A DNA stretch of 64,000 nucleotides from Blastomonas aquatica (GCF_014639875.1 NZ_BMGD01000003.1:372001-436000), one strand, 5' to 3'. Shown: positions 1 to 9,023, counted from the first letter of the stretch. Made by a program: numbers and translations. The notes: generated from the letters alone by a model not told the origin.

Positions 1-2640
1 GAGGTCTTGTGCAGCCAGGGGGTGGATGCCGCCATTCAACGCATCGGCACGGCCTATTCGGACGCACCTGTCGGCGAATGCCTGCGCCGCAGGAAGAATG
101 CCCTTGCGATGGTGCTGGCTATCGCCGATCTCGCCGGTGTGATCGGTGTCGAGAAGGTCACCCACTGCCTTTCCGACTTTGCCGATGCCGCGCTCGATGC
201 AGCGCTCGCCGATGTGTTCGCCAAACGCACGCCGGGCGAGCCAGTACGCGGATTTGCCGTGATTGCCCTGGGCAAGCATGGTGGGCAGGAACTCAATTAC
301 TCTTCGGATATCGATCCGATCTTCATCTATGATCCCGATACGCTTCCAGTCAGGCCGCGCGAAGACCCTGCCGATGCTGCGCAGCGGATCGCGCGGCAGC
401 TGATCGATCTGATGAGCGCCCGCGACGGCCATGGCTATGTTTTCCGAATGGACCTGCGGTTGCGGCCAGCAGCCGAAGTCACCCCGCTGGCAATTCCGGT
501 CGATGCCGCGCTGTCACATTATGAATCGCAGGCGCTGACCTGGGAGCAGGCGGCCTACATCCGCTCGCGCGCGGCTGCGGGCGACCGCGAGCTCGGACCC
601 TATTACATGGAGGCGCTGCGTCCCTTCATCTGGCGGCGTTCGCTCGACTTCGGCACCATCGATGAGATTGCCGCGCTGACCCGCCAGATCCGCGACCACT
701 ACAGCAAGGGGCAGCTGCTGGGCCCGGGGTTCGATCTCAAGCGCGGACGCGGCGGCATCCGCGAGGTCGAGTTCTTTACCCAAGCAAATCAGCTGATCCA
801 TGGCGGGCGCGATCCAGTGTTGCGCGCGCGCTCAACGCTGGATGCGTTGTCAGCCCTGGCCTCGCAGGGGATCGTGCCTGAGGATGAGGCTGCGATGCTG
901 GCGGACCATTACCGCATCCTGCGCACCTTTGAACACCGGCTGCAGATGGTCGACGACCAGCAGACCCACAGCCTGCCGCAGGACCCGGCGGCATTGAACA
1001 ATGTCGCGCAACTGCACGGTCTCGCCGACGGCGCGGCGATGATCGCGGCGCTGGAAGGCGTCACGGGCGAGGTCGCGCAGGTCTATGACGGCCTTATCGC
1101 CTCGCAGCGCTCGCGCGATGACGACACGGTGATCACGTTGAGCAGCGATCCCGAACTGCTTGTCGACGCGCTGGCCAGCGCCGGGCTCGAAGCACCCGAG
1201 GCATTGGCGGCCCGGGTGCAGGCGTGGCGCGGGGGCGCGGTGCGCGCGTTGCGCAGCGCGGCGGGGCGCAAGGCATTCGAGGCGGTGCTGCCAGCGTTGC
1301 TGGCTGCATTCGCTGATGCGCCCGATCAGGCAGGTGCGCTCAACCGGTTCGATGATCTGCTGCGGCAACTGCCCAGCACGGTAAATGTATTTCGCCTGCT
1401 GCAGGCGAGGCCTGCGCTGATGCAGACCATGGTCGATATTCTGAGCCATGCGCCGCCGCTCGCCGAATCGCTCGCGCGTCGGGGCGATCTGCTCGACGGG
1501 CTGATCGATGCCAGCGCATATGATCTGGTGGGCAGTGTCGAGGACATCACCAAGCGGCTATCGCGCGAGGAACCCGGCGATGACTACCAGCAAAGGCTCG
1601 ATGCGGTGCGCGTCCGGGTGGGCGAAATGCGGTTTGGGCTGGGGGTGCAACTGATCGAGGGGCGGCACGATCCGGTCGCGATCGCCGGGGGCTATGCCAG
1701 GGTGGCCGAAGCTGCAATCATCCGGCTGGCGAACTGCGCGGTGCACGAATTTACGCTGGTGCATGGCAAGATTGCAGATAGCGAGCCGGTGATCCTCGCG
1801 CTGGGCAGGCTTGGCGGCGGCGCGCTGACCCATGCCTCGGACCTTGATCTGATCTTCCTGTTCAGCGGCGAAATTGGGGAAGAATCCGATGGCGCAAGGC
1901 CGCTCGGCAGCACGCAGTATTACAACCGCCTCGCCCAGCGGATCATCGCTGCATTGAGCGTGCCGACAGCGGCGGGCGCATTGTACGAGGTCGATACCCG
2001 GCTGCGGCCCAATGGCGCGCAGGGGCTGCTGGCGGTATCCTTCACCAGCTTTGCCGATTACCAGCGCGATCAGGCCTGGACCTGGGAGCATATGGCGTTG
2101 TGCCGGGCACGGGTGGTCTATGGCTCCGAGCAAGCGCGCGCGACGCTTGGCGAGATCATCGCGAAGATCCTGCATACTCCGCGCGATGCTGACGCGATTG
2201 CCGCAGCCGCGCTCAAGATGCGGACCGATATCGCCGCGCACAAACGTCCGATCGGACCACTCGACATCAAGCTGCTGCCTGGCGGCTTGGTCGATATCGA
2301 ATTCATCGTCCACACCTTGCAGCTTCAGCATCGCGTTGGTTTCAACCCCGATCTGCGATTGGCGCTTGCGGAACTGGTCGAAGCGGGATTGGTGGATGCA
2401 GCGCTCAAGGACGCGCATGATCTTTTGACCCGGCTGCTCGTTACGCTGCGGTTGGTGTCGCCCGATTGCACCGAGCCAGCGCCTGCCAGCCAGGTCCTGA
2501 TCGCGCGGGCGTGCGGCTGTGCAACCTGGAACGATCTGCTGACGACGGTCGAAGCTGCGCGCGGCCATGTGGTCGCTCAATGGAACACGGTTTTTGGCTT
2601 GGCTGACATTCCTCAGCCGAACGGACGAAAGGACAGATGA
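1..2640 (+). CDS. glnE: Glutamine synthetase adenylyltransferase / adenylyl-removing enzyme, 5' end outside window
   Basis: GlnE attaches AMP to, and removes it from, glutamine synthetase in the cytoplasm, in response to PII and glutamine. The frame is open at base 1, so the N-terminus is missing; 879 residues are present against roughly 900-950 in the family. Two nucleotidyltransferase cores are visible: the adenylyl-removing one with NYSSDIDPIF near residue 100, and the adenylylating one with LTHASDLDLIF near residue 610. The RRPxG-type elements around each core (RGRGGIREVEF, LLPGGLVDIEF) are also intact. The stop overlaps the start of the peroxiredoxin gene as ATGA, so the two are probably co-transcribed. 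Identification is firm; only the upstream end is unknown. Confidence 0.96.
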   Translation, partial: EVLCSQGVDAAIQRIGTAYSDAPVGECLRRRKNALAMVLAIADLAGVIGVEKVTHCLSDFADAALDAALADVFAKRTPGEPVRGFAVIALGKHGGQELNYSSDIDPIFIYDPDTLPVRPREDPADAAQRIARQLIDLMSARDGHGYVFRMDLRLRPAAEVTPLAIPVDAALSHYESQALTWEQAAYIRSRAAAGDRELGPYYMEALRPFIWRRSLDFGTIDEIAALTRQIRDHYSKGQLLGPGFDLKRGRGGIREVEFFTQANQLIHGGRDPVLRARSTLDALSALASQGIVPEDEAAMLADHYRILRTFEHRLQMVDDQQTHSLPQDPAALNNVAQLHGLADGAAMIAALEGVTGEVAQVYDGLIASQRSRDDDTVITLSSDPELLVDALASAGLEAPEALAARVQAWRGGAVRALRSAAGRKAFEAVLPALLAAFADAPDQAGALNRFDDLLRQLPSTVNVFRLLQARPALMQTMVDILSHAPPLAESLARRGDLLDGLIDASAYDLVGSVEDITKRLSREEPGDDYQQRLDAVRVRVGEMRFGLGVQLIEGRHDPVAIAGGYARVAEAAIIRLANCAVHEFTLVHGKIADSEPVILALGRLGGGALTHASDLDLIFLFSGEIGEESDGARPLGSTQYYNRLAQRIIAALSVPTAAGALYEVDTRLRPNGAQGLLAVSFTSFADYQRDQAWTWEHMALCRARVVYGSEQARATLGEIIAKILHTPRDADAIAAAALKMRTDIAAHKRPIGPLDIKLLPGGLVDIEFIVHTLQLQHRVGFNPDLRLALAELVEAGLVDAALKDAHDLLTRLLVTLRLVSPDCTEPAPASQVLIARACGCATWNDLLTTVEAARGHVVAQWNTVFGLADIPQPNGRKDR

Positions 2641-3104
2641 TGACTGATATTGGCGATACCATTCCCGATGTGGCGCTGACCCGCCCCGATGACAGCCAGG
2701 TGCGCGCGAGCGATTACGCGGGCAAGGCCTGGGTGCTGTATTTCTATCCGAAGGACGACACCACCGGCTGCACCAGGGAGGCACAGGAATTCAGCCAGCA
2801 GCTCGATGCGTTCGCGGCTGCTGGCGTATCGGTGCTGGGCGTGTCCAAGGATCCGCCCAAAAAGCACATCAAGTTCATTGAGAAATATGCGCTCACCGTC
2901 CCGCTAGCGAGCGATGTCGAAACAGAAGGGCTCGCCGAGGCGATGGGCGTCTGGATCGAGAAATCGATGTACGGCAAAAAATATATGGGGATGGATCGCT
3001 CGACGTTCCTGATCAGCAAGGACGGGAAGGTCGTTCGCACCTGGCGCAAGGTGAAGGTCGCAGGGCATGTCGATGAGGTGCTGGCAGCCGCCAAGGCACT
3101 CTGA
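2637..3104 (+). CDS. bcp: Thiol peroxidase, BCP/PrxQ type, 1-Cys
   Basis: A cytoplasmic peroxiredoxin of 155 aa that reduces hydroperoxides with a thiol donor. The peroxidatic cysteine is Cys45 in YFYPKDDTTGCTREAQEF. The second cysteine five residues later, found in E. coli BCP (CTxxAC), is Gln or Glu here, so this is a 1-Cys or atypical form. The start overlaps the glnE stop (ATGA). A second in-frame ATG follows at once at 2640 and could be the true start. A strong hairpin terminator lies 28 bases after the stop. The family call is certain; the physiological reductant is not visible. Confidence 0.93.
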   Translation: MMTDIGDTIPDVALTRPDDSQVRASDYAGKAWVLYFYPKDDTTGCTREAQEFSQQLDAFAAAGVSVLGVSKDPPKKHIKFIEKYALTVPLASDVETEGLAEAMGVWIEKSMYGKKYMGMDRSTFLISKDGKVVRTWRKVKVAGHVDEVLAAAKAL

Positions 3105-3131
3105 TCGCCAACGAGGATCTCATGAATGATC

Positions 3132-3166
3132 AATGGCCCGTCACCTGGTGATGGGCCATTTTCGTT
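3132..3166 (+). terminator. Rho-independent terminator after bcp
   Basis: AATGGCCC at 3132-3139 pairs with GGGCCATT at 3153-3160, and an inner TCACC/GGTGA extends the stem. A T-rich tract follows. It ends the glnE-bcp unit. Confidence 0.85.
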
Positions 3167-3475
3167 TTCCCGAGTTGTGACGAATTTCTGCAATACGCCC
3201 AGGATCGCAATCTGTAACCTGACAAGGCTGATTCACGCCCGATTCTGATTCCGTCAAAGCGGGGATAGCGTGAAAATCACTGCGTTTTGTCCATCGCAAA
3301 ACGATTCAACGTGCCAACCAGCCGGTTTAACGCGCCACCGACTAAGGTGGGTTGCGGTGCGCAAAGATTTGCTCCTACTCATCATTTAACGAAGTCGGAG
3401 GGAAGGGGTTCCAACGATTTTGAGTTTTTCTGCCCCGATCTCAACTGAGGTCGCGGGAAAAGAAGGACAGCTGTC
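3167..3475. other. Intergenic region before the M23 peptidase gene, no gene seen
   Basis: About 310 bases of lower GC than the flanking genes, with no convincing open frame on either strand. It presumably holds the promoter of the peptidase gene. I found no clear operator or repeat. Confidence 0.5.
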
Positions 3476-3517
3476 ATGGCCGAGCGGCCAGGCATCTGCC
3501 CGGTAACAAGGTGCTGA
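3476..3517 (+). CDS. Possible 13-aa leader peptide before the M23 peptidase gene
   Basis: ATG at 3476 follows a good Shine-Dalgarno sequence (AAGAAGGAC, 3460-3468) and opens a frame of 13 codons, MAERPGICPVTRC, ending in TGA at 3515-3517. The frame is the same as that of the peptidase gene, whose ATG lies six bases after the stop at 3524. Either the short frame is translated and couples to the peptidase, or the ribosome site serves the peptidase indirectly. The 3524 start has only a weak ribosome site of its own (ACAAGG). No conserved peptide is recognised. Confidence 0.35.
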   Translation: MAERPGICPVTRC

Positions 3518-3523
3518 ATATTC

Positions 3524-4192
3524 ATGGTCGCAACCAGAATCGTCGCAATGGTCCTTACCACCTCCACAGCCGGTCTGCTGTGCGCTGCGTCACCCGCATT
3601 TGCCGAAAATGGGTCATCCGATATTGCATCGTCCATTCCATCGGTCGCCAGTGAAACCAATCTGGGAACTCAGGATACCGAATTCCGCGCTTTGTTCGCC
3701 GACTGGAAATCACTCGAAAATCGTGAAACCGGCCGGGTCGCCATTCCTTCACGCAAGCCCGTCGACAGCTTCAAGCTCACCAGCCAGTACGGCTTCCGCG
3801 CCGATCCGTTCGCCGGCCGCCGCGCCCGCCACAAGGGCGTTGATATGGCAGGGCCGATCGGCACCCCGATTTATGCAACCGCTGACGGCATCGTCGGACG
3901 CGCGCAGTGGGTTGGCGGATACGGCAAGTATGTCGAACTCAACCATGGCGGCGAAATCCAGACCCGTTATGGGCATATGTCGCAGATCCTGGTCGAACCC
4001 AACCAGCGGGTCACCAAGGGCCAGATCATCGGCCTGATGGGATCGACCGGTCGTTCCACCGGCAGCCACCTGCATTACGAAGTCCGCATCGCCGGAAACT
4101 CGGTCAATCCGATGCCCTTCATCTCCTCGCGCGACTATCTTCTCGCCATTGCAGACGGCAGCAAGGTGGCGCAGGGCGGTCCGGCTGAATAA
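3524..4192 (+). CDS. M23 family metallopeptidase (LytM-type peptidoglycan hydrolase), exported
   Basis: A 222-aa protein with an N-terminal signal peptide (hydrophobic stretch about residues 5-22, likely cleavage after SPAFA near residue 27) and one C-terminal M23 domain. The zinc and catalytic set is complete: HKGVD gives His103 and Asp107, GHMS gives His151, and SHLHYE gives His182 and His184. It should therefore be an active endopeptidase that cuts peptide cross-links in the periplasm, rather than a degenerate EnvC/NlpD-like activator. There is no LysM domain or coiled coil. It stands alone between two terminators. Substrate bond and partners cannot be read from the sequence. Confidence 0.9.
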   Translation: MVATRIVAMVLTTSTAGLLCAASPAFAENGSSDIASSIPSVASETNLGTQDTEFRALFADWKSLENRETGRVAIPSRKPVDSFKLTSQYGFRADPFAGRRARHKGVDMAGPIGTPIYATADGIVGRAQWVGGYGKYVELNHGGEIQTRYGHMSQILVEPNQRVTKGQIIGLMGSTGRSTGSHLHYEVRIAGNSVNPMPFISSRDYLLAIADGSKVAQGGPAE

Positions 4193-4245
4193 GCGTTTCG
4201 CTTTCGGGGCCACGCACCAGCCAGCGACCTAACGATCAAGTCAAG

Positions 4246-4270
4246 AGCGTCGGTTTTCCGGCGCTTTTTT
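4246..4270 (+). terminator. Rho-independent terminator after the M23 peptidase gene
   Basis: AGCGTCGG pairs with CCGGCGCT (one G-U pair) around a TTTT loop, followed directly by a run of T. It separates the peptidase gene from the catabolic cluster. Confidence 0.85.
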
Positions 4271-4307
4271 CTTGTCCGGCGTTGGCGCCCCGGCAGTTTG
4301 CCATTGC

Positions 4308-4325
4308 TTTAATCGATCGATTAAA
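4308..4325. promoter_or_regulatory. 18-bp perfect palindrome, putative TetR operator 1 (CoA ligase-P450-ALDH unit)
   Basis: TTTAATCGATCGATTAAA is its own reverse complement. It lies 88 bases before the CoA ligase start, just after a terminator, where the promoter should be. A near-copy (16 of 18 positions) sits at 9006-9023 before the thiolase. The TetR gene at 12133 in the same cluster is the obvious candidate binder; that link is inferred. Confidence 0.7.
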
Positions 4326-4412
4326 CCAAGATGTTGGCAACAGCGGGAATCGTCGTTCGGGCACCTGTGGTGCTGTGCGGAGAGATTTCCCCGAACAGGA
4401 GGGAATGTCGCA

Positions 4413-5951
4413 ATGCATCCATCGGTCCATGCCCGGACAGACGGCTCGAAACCTGCGGTCATCATGGCAGGATCCGGAGTTGCGGTCAGCTACGATCAGC
4501 TCGATCGCCGTTCCAACCAGATCGCACATTATCTGCGCGGGCAGGGCATCGGCACTGGCGATACCGTCGCCTTGTGTCTTGAGAACCGCGCGGAGTATTT
4601 CGATGTCGTATGGGGCGCGCAGCGTTCAGGACTGATATTCGTGGCGATCTCGAACCGGCTTACCGCCGATGAAATCGCCTACATCCTTCAGGACAGCGGC
4701 GCCAAATTACTGTTTACCTCGAGCTATCTGAACCCCCAACTGCCCGCGATCGCGGGCCAGTGCCCGGGCGTTCCCGTCGCCAACCTTGATGACCCGGCCA
4801 CCGTGGCCGCGATCGATGCAATGCCAGGCGAGCCGATCGCCGATGAGCGGGCAGGCGCGGACATGCTTTATTCGTCAGGGACGACCGGGCGTCCCAAGGG
4901 GATCAGACTGCCGCTTCCAGAGGATGGTAACATTGCTGCGGGCAATTCGCTAGTCGCGCTGGCCCAGGGTGCGTTCGGCTTTGGTGGAGACAGCATCTAT
5001 CTTTCGCCCGCGCCGCTGTATCATGCCGCCCCGCTACGCTGGTGCATGACCGTGCACAAACTGGGCGGCACGGTGATCGTGATGGAAAAGTTCGATCCCG
5101 AAGCCGCTCTCGCGCTCATCGAAAAGTACAAGGTCAACGTCAGCCAATGGGTACCAACGCATTTCACCCGGATGCTCAAGCTGCCCGAGGATGTGCGGTT
5201 GCGCTATGACGTGTCCAGCCTCAAGTCGGCAGTTCACGCCGCCGCACCGTGCCCCGTGCCGGTCAAGCAGGCGATGATCGACTGGTGGGGGCCGGTGCTC
5301 AAGGAGTATTACGCGGGCACCGAAGGCAATGGCTTCACTTTCATCTCGAGCGAGGAATGGCTCACCCATCAGGGCTCGGTCGGGCGCGCGCTGCTCGGAA
5401 TCGTGCGCATCTGCGACGAGGAGGGCAATGAGGTTCCCGCACGCACCGAAGGCTCGGTCTATTTCGAGGGTGGCGGCCAGTTCCAGTACCACAACGATGC
5501 CGACAAGACGCGCGAGGCGACGCATCCGCAAGGCTGGACCACGCTGGGCGATGTCGGCTGGGTTGATGAGGACGGCTATCTGTATCTCACCGATCGCAAG
5601 AGCTTCATGATCATCTCGGGCGGGGTCAACATCTACCCGCAAGAGATCGAGAACCTGCTGGTCAGCCATCCACGGGTGGCCGATGCCGCGGTCATCGGCG
5701 CGCCTTGCCCGGATATGGGCGAGCGGGTGATCGCGATCGTCCAGCCGCTCGACCTTGCCGATGCGGGCGAAGAACTCGCAGGCGAGCTCAGCAGCTATCT
5801 GCGTCAGTCGCTTTCGGGGGTGAAGATGCCGCGCCAGATCGATTTCCGCGATGAGTTGCCCCGGCACGCAACAGGCAAGCTCTACAAACGGCTGCTGCGC
5901 GACGAATATTGGGCCAAGGCCAAGGCCGATGAAGCTTTGGCAGGGGCCTGA
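4413..5951 (+). CDS. AMP-dependent acyl-CoA synthetase
   Basis: Activates a carboxylic acid to its CoA thioester through an acyl-adenylate. The start at 4413 is chosen because AGGAGGG lies nine bases upstream; the frame opens earlier but without a ribosome site. The 512-aa protein has the adenylate-forming signature YSSGTTGRPKG, the GTEG-type substrate/AMP loop (YYAGTEGNG), the TLGDVGW motif and the hinge DRKSFMIISGG, ending with the catalytic-lysine region ATGKLYKR. It is first in a unit with a P450 (gap 3 bases) and an aldehyde dehydrogenase. The substrate is not readable; the context suggests a hydrophobic or alicyclic acid rather than an ordinary fatty acid. Confidence 0.92.
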   Translation: MHPSVHARTDGSKPAVIMAGSGVAVSYDQLDRRSNQIAHYLRGQGIGTGDTVALCLENRAEYFDVVWGAQRSGLIFVAISNRLTADEIAYILQDSGAKLLFTSSYLNPQLPAIAGQCPGVPVANLDDPATVAAIDAMPGEPIADERAGADMLYSSGTTGRPKGIRLPLPEDGNIAAGNSLVALAQGAFGFGGDSIYLSPAPLYHAAPLRWCMTVHKLGGTVIVMEKFDPEAALALIEKYKVNVSQWVPTHFTRMLKLPEDVRLRYDVSSLKSAVHAAAPCPVPVKQAMIDWWGPVLKEYYAGTEGNGFTFISSEEWLTHQGSVGRALLGIVRICDEEGNEVPARTEGSVYFEGGGQFQYHNDADKTREATHPQGWTTLGDVGWVDEDGYLYLTDRKSFMIISGGVNIYPQEIENLLVSHPRVADAAVIGAPCPDMGERVIAIVQPLDLADAGEELAGELSSYLRQSLSGVKMPRQIDFRDELPRHATGKLYKRLLRDEYWAKAKADEALAGA

Positions 5952-5954
5952 ACC

Positions 5955-7247
5955 ATGGCGACGATTGCACCCGCGACGCTGCCGGCGGATCTGTCCGCTG
6001 CAATCGTCAACCCGCAGGCTTATGGGCAATGGGCCGATCTTCAGGACCGGTTCCGCTGGGCACGCGACAACATGCCGGTGGGGCTGGTCCAGGCCGAAGG
6101 CTATGCCCCGTTCTGGGCGATTACCCGGCATGAAGACATCTTGGCCGTCAGCAAGGACAATGCGCGGTTTCTGAACGCGCCCAAGTCGGTGGTCCTCGCG
6201 CCGGTCGCGGTGCAGATGCTGACGCACATGATCACCGGCGGCAGTCCGCATCTGGTGCGCTCGCTGGTCACCATGGATGCCCCCGAGCACATGGACTATC
6301 GCAAGCTGACGCAAAGCTGGTTCATGCCCAAGAACCTGGGCAGCCTCGAGGCGCGGATCCGCGAGATCGCGCGCGCCTCGGTCGACCAGATGCTGGCGAC
6401 CGGAGGGACCTGCGATTTCGTGCATGAGGTATCGGCGCTGTATCCCTTGCATGTCGTGATGCAGATTCTCGGCGTGCCGGACGAAGACGAGCCATTGATG
6501 CTCAAGCTGACGCAGGAGATGTTCGGCGGCGAGGATCCTGATCTCAACCGCGCGCGCTCGATCGATTTCACACCCGAACAGATCACGCAGTTCGTGGTCG
6601 ATGCGGTGCGCGATTTCGAGGGCTATTTCATGAAGCTGGCGGCGGACCGTAGGGCCAAGCCGCGCGATGATGTCGCATCGGTGATCGCCAATGCGATGAT
6701 CGATGGCGCACCGATCAGCGATCGCAATGCAGCGGGCTATTACATCATCGTTGCAGCCGCGGGGCACGACACCACCTCGGCCTCGACCGCAGGCGCGATG
6801 TGGGCGTTGGCGAACGATCCCGAGCAGTTTGACCGGATCAAGGCGGACCGCAGCCTGCTGCCCGGCCTGATCGAAGAGGCGATCCGCTGGACGACACCGG
6901 TGCAGCATTTCATGCGCACCGCGGTCGAGGATTGCGAGATCGGCGGGCAGAAGATCGCCAAAGATGACTGGTTGATGCTTTGTTATGTTTCGGGAAATTA
7001 CGACGAGCGGGTGTTCGACAATCCCGAGCGGTTCGATGCTGCGCGCGGGCCCAACCGCCATGTGGCTTTTGGTGCCGGGGTGCACCAGTGCCTGGGGCTG
7101 CACCTTGCGCGGCTTGAGATGCGGATATTGTTCGACGAACTGCTCGACCGGGTGGATAAGGTAGAACTGGCAGGCACGCCGCAGCGTGCGTCCAGCACGT
7201 TCGTCGGCGGGCCCAAGACGCTGCCGATCCGCTTTGTCGCGCGGTAG
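5955..7247 (+). CDS. Cytochrome P450, bacterial class I
   Basis: A soluble 430-aa monooxygenase that needs ferredoxin and a reductase; neither is encoded nearby. The heme-binding loop is HVAFGAGVHQCLG, with Cys379 as the thiolate ligand. The I-helix oxygen motif is AAGHDTTSAS and the K-helix ExxR is EEAIRW. The start ATG is three bases after the ligase stop, so translation is probably coupled. The overall pattern resembles bacterial P450s that hydroxylate terpenes, steroids or alkyl chains, but I cannot assign the subfamily. Between a CoA ligase and an aldehyde dehydrogenase, the simplest role is hydroxylation of a substrate carbon later oxidised to an acid. Confidence 0.95.
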   Translation: MATIAPATLPADLSAAIVNPQAYGQWADLQDRFRWARDNMPVGLVQAEGYAPFWAITRHEDILAVSKDNARFLNAPKSVVLAPVAVQMLTHMITGGSPHLVRSLVTMDAPEHMDYRKLTQSWFMPKNLGSLEARIREIARASVDQMLATGGTCDFVHEVSALYPLHVVMQILGVPDEDEPLMLKLTQEMFGGEDPDLNRARSIDFTPEQITQFVVDAVRDFEGYFMKLAADRRAKPRDDVASVIANAMIDGAPISDRNAAGYYIIVAAAGHDTTSASTAGAMWALANDPEQFDRIKADRSLLPGLIEEAIRWTTPVQHFMRTAVEDCEIGGQKIAKDDWLMLCYVSGNYDERVFDNPERFDAARGPNRHVAFGAGVHQCLGLHLARLEMRILFDELLDRVDKVELAGTPQRASSTFVGGPKTLPIRFVAR

Positions 7248-7397
7248 GCTTGCCGGATGAACAGCCGGATGGATTGCAAGATGAATAGATAGTGGCCTGC
7301 GGTGGATGGGCGATGTAGCCTGACCGCCAGGGCCCATATTGAAAAGACCAAGCACCCGGACCCAGCCGGGCAGATTTCTCAGGAAAGGATCGTTCAC

Positions 7398-8825
7398 ATG
7401 GTTCAGCAATACAGCGTACTGATCAACGGCAAGCTCGAAAAGCCCGGCAAGTGGATCGACGTGGTCAATCCCGCCAACGAGCAGGTGATCGGCCAGGTGC
7501 CCGATTGCGGCCAGGAAGAGCTCGATCGTGCGGTCGCCGCCGCGCGCGCCGCGTTCAAGACCTGGTCGAAGACCCCGGTCGAGGATCGCCGCGCGGTGAT
7601 CATGAAGATTTCGGGCGCGATCAAGGAGAACGCCGACGAGCTGATGCGGCTGCTGACGGCTGAGCAGGGCAAGCCGCATGCGCAGGCGACCGGCGAAATC
7701 TATGGCGCGGCCGGAATGGCCGCTGCGCAATCGACGCTGAGCCTGGAAGACGAGATCAACGAGGACAGCGAGGTTCGCCTCTCGCGCACCCGGCGCGTTC
7801 CGGTCGGCGTGGTCGGCGGCATTGTGCCCTGGAACTTCCCGGTGATGATGGCGATCCAGAAGATCGTGCCGGCGCTGCTGTCGGGCTGCACCATCGTGCT
7901 CAAGCCATCGCCGTTCACGCCGCTGGCGACGCTGCGGATCATGGAACTGGTGGCTGATTTGGTGCCGGCAGGCGTGCTCAATGTCATCACCGGCGGCGAT
8001 GACCTCGGCCCGATGATCACCGCGCACCCCGATATCGACAAGATCACCTTCACCGGATCGACCGCGACCGGCAAGCGGGTGATGGAATCGGCCTCGAAGG
8101 ACCTCAAGCGCATCACGCTCGAACTCGGCGGAAACGATGCCTCGATCGTGCTCCCCGATGCCGACGTCAAGAAGGTGGCAGAGCAATTGTTCTGGTCGAG
8201 CTTCACCAACGCCGGCCAGATCTGCGTCGCGGCCAAGCGCATCTATATCCATGAGGACATCTATGACGAGCTGTCGGCCGCGATCGCCGAATACGCCCGT
8301 CACGTGAAGGTGGGCGATGGCGCCGAGCAGGGCACCGCGGTCGGGCCGATCCAGAACAAGAAGCAGTACGAGCGCGTGCTCGAACTGATCCAGGATGCCA
8401 AAGACCATGGCTACAAGTTCCTGGTCGGCGGCGATCATGATCCGTCGGTGCCGGGCTATTATGTTCCGATCACCATCCTCGACAACCCGCCTGAAGACGC
8501 GCGGATCGTCGCCGAGGAGCAGTTCGGTCCGGTGATGCCGCTGATGAAGTTCGCCACCGTCGATGAAGCCATCGCGCGCGCCAATGCTTCGGATTACGGG
8601 CTGGCAGGCGCGGTCTGGACCAGCGACACCGACGAAGGCGTCCGCGTTGCCGAGCAGCTCGAAACCGGCACGGTGTGGATCAACGAGTTCCTCCACCTGT
8701 CGCCATTCGCACCCTTTGCCGGGCACAAGCAGTCGGGCTTCGGTGCCGAATATGGCAAGGAAGGCCTGCTTGAGTTCACCTACCCGCAAGTGATCACGGT
8801 GAAGCGCGAGAAAGCGGCGGCGTAG
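7398..8825 (+). CDS. NAD(P)-dependent aldehyde dehydrogenase
   Basis: Oxidises an aldehyde to an acid (475 aa). The start at 7398 follows AGGAAAGGA with a spacing of eight; the frame opens upstream without a ribosome site. The catalytic residues are Glu242 in LELGGND and Cys276 in NAGQICVA, with the 34-residue spacing usual for the family. The N-terminal catalytic-fold motif VVGGIVPWNFPVMM and the cofactor motif FTGSTATGK are present. The gap of 150 bases after the P450 gene holds no visible palindrome. A terminator-like hairpin just after the stop closes the ligase-P450-ALDH unit. Substrate unknown. Confidence 0.94.
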   Translation: MVQQYSVLINGKLEKPGKWIDVVNPANEQVIGQVPDCGQEELDRAVAAARAAFKTWSKTPVEDRRAVIMKISGAIKENADELMRLLTAEQGKPHAQATGEIYGAAGMAAAQSTLSLEDEINEDSEVRLSRTRRVPVGVVGGIVPWNFPVMMAIQKIVPALLSGCTIVLKPSPFTPLATLRIMELVADLVPAGVLNVITGGDDLGPMITAHPDIDKITFTGSTATGKRVMESASKDLKRITLELGGNDASIVLPDADVKKVAEQLFWSSFTNAGQICVAAKRIYIHEDIYDELSAAIAEYARHVKVGDGAEQGTAVGPIQNKKQYERVLELIQDAKDHGYKFLVGGDHDPSVPGYYVPITILDNPPEDARIVAEEQFGPVMPLMKFATVDEAIARANASDYGLAGAVWTSDTDEGVRVAEQLETGTVWINEFLHLSPFAPFAGHKQSGFGAEYGKEGLLEFTYPQVITVKREKAAA

Positions 8826-8830
8826 TTCCC

Positions 8831-8863
8831 AATCCTCCCCGAACGTGTCTCGGGGAGGATTTC
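8831..8863 (+). terminator. Terminator-like hairpin after the aldehyde dehydrogenase gene
   Basis: AATCCTCCCCGA pairs perfectly with TCGGGGAGGATT around a 7-base loop, followed by TTTCT. The arms match the terminal repeats of the 135-bp element at 10258-10392, so it may be a shrunken copy of that element now acting as a terminator. Confidence 0.75.
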
Positions 8864-8877
8864 TCGCACCACGACTC

Positions 8878-8957
8878 CGTCATTCCCGCGAACGCGGGAA
8901 TCCCGCTTTGTGGTGCCGCTTAACCAGAAGCGGGACCCCCGCCTGCGCGGGGGTGAC
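8878..8957. repeat. REP-like composite palindromic element
   Basis: Three hairpins in a row: ATTCCCGCGAACGCGGGAAT (8882-8901), TCCCGCTT with AAGCGGGA (8901-8908 / 8928-8935), and ACCCCCGC with GCGGGGGT (8935-8953). It is bounded by GTCA and TGAC. The same architecture appears at 35391 and 44178, so it is a dispersed intergenic repeat. Confidence 0.7.
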
Positions 8958-9005
8958 GAAGATGGATTGGGATTGACCTCATGGTTGACGTACCCTGCAA
9001 CGCTG

Positions 9006-9023
9006 TTTAACCGTTCGATTAAA
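9006..9023. promoter_or_regulatory. Imperfect 18-bp palindrome, putative TetR operator 2 (thiolase-SDR-ECH-TetR unit)
   Basis: TTTAACCGTTCGATTAAA matches the perfect palindrome at 4308-4325 at 16 of 18 positions, including both TTTAA/TTAAA ends. It is 51 bases before the thiolase start, so the unit containing the TetR gene itself is probably autoregulated. Confidence 0.68.

Noticed and set aside
5034-8789. A 1251-codon open frame on the reverse strand across ligase, P450 and ALDH genes
   Set aside because: It is antisense to three well-identified genes, is Arg/His/Asp-rich without domains, and arises from the high-GC third-position pattern.
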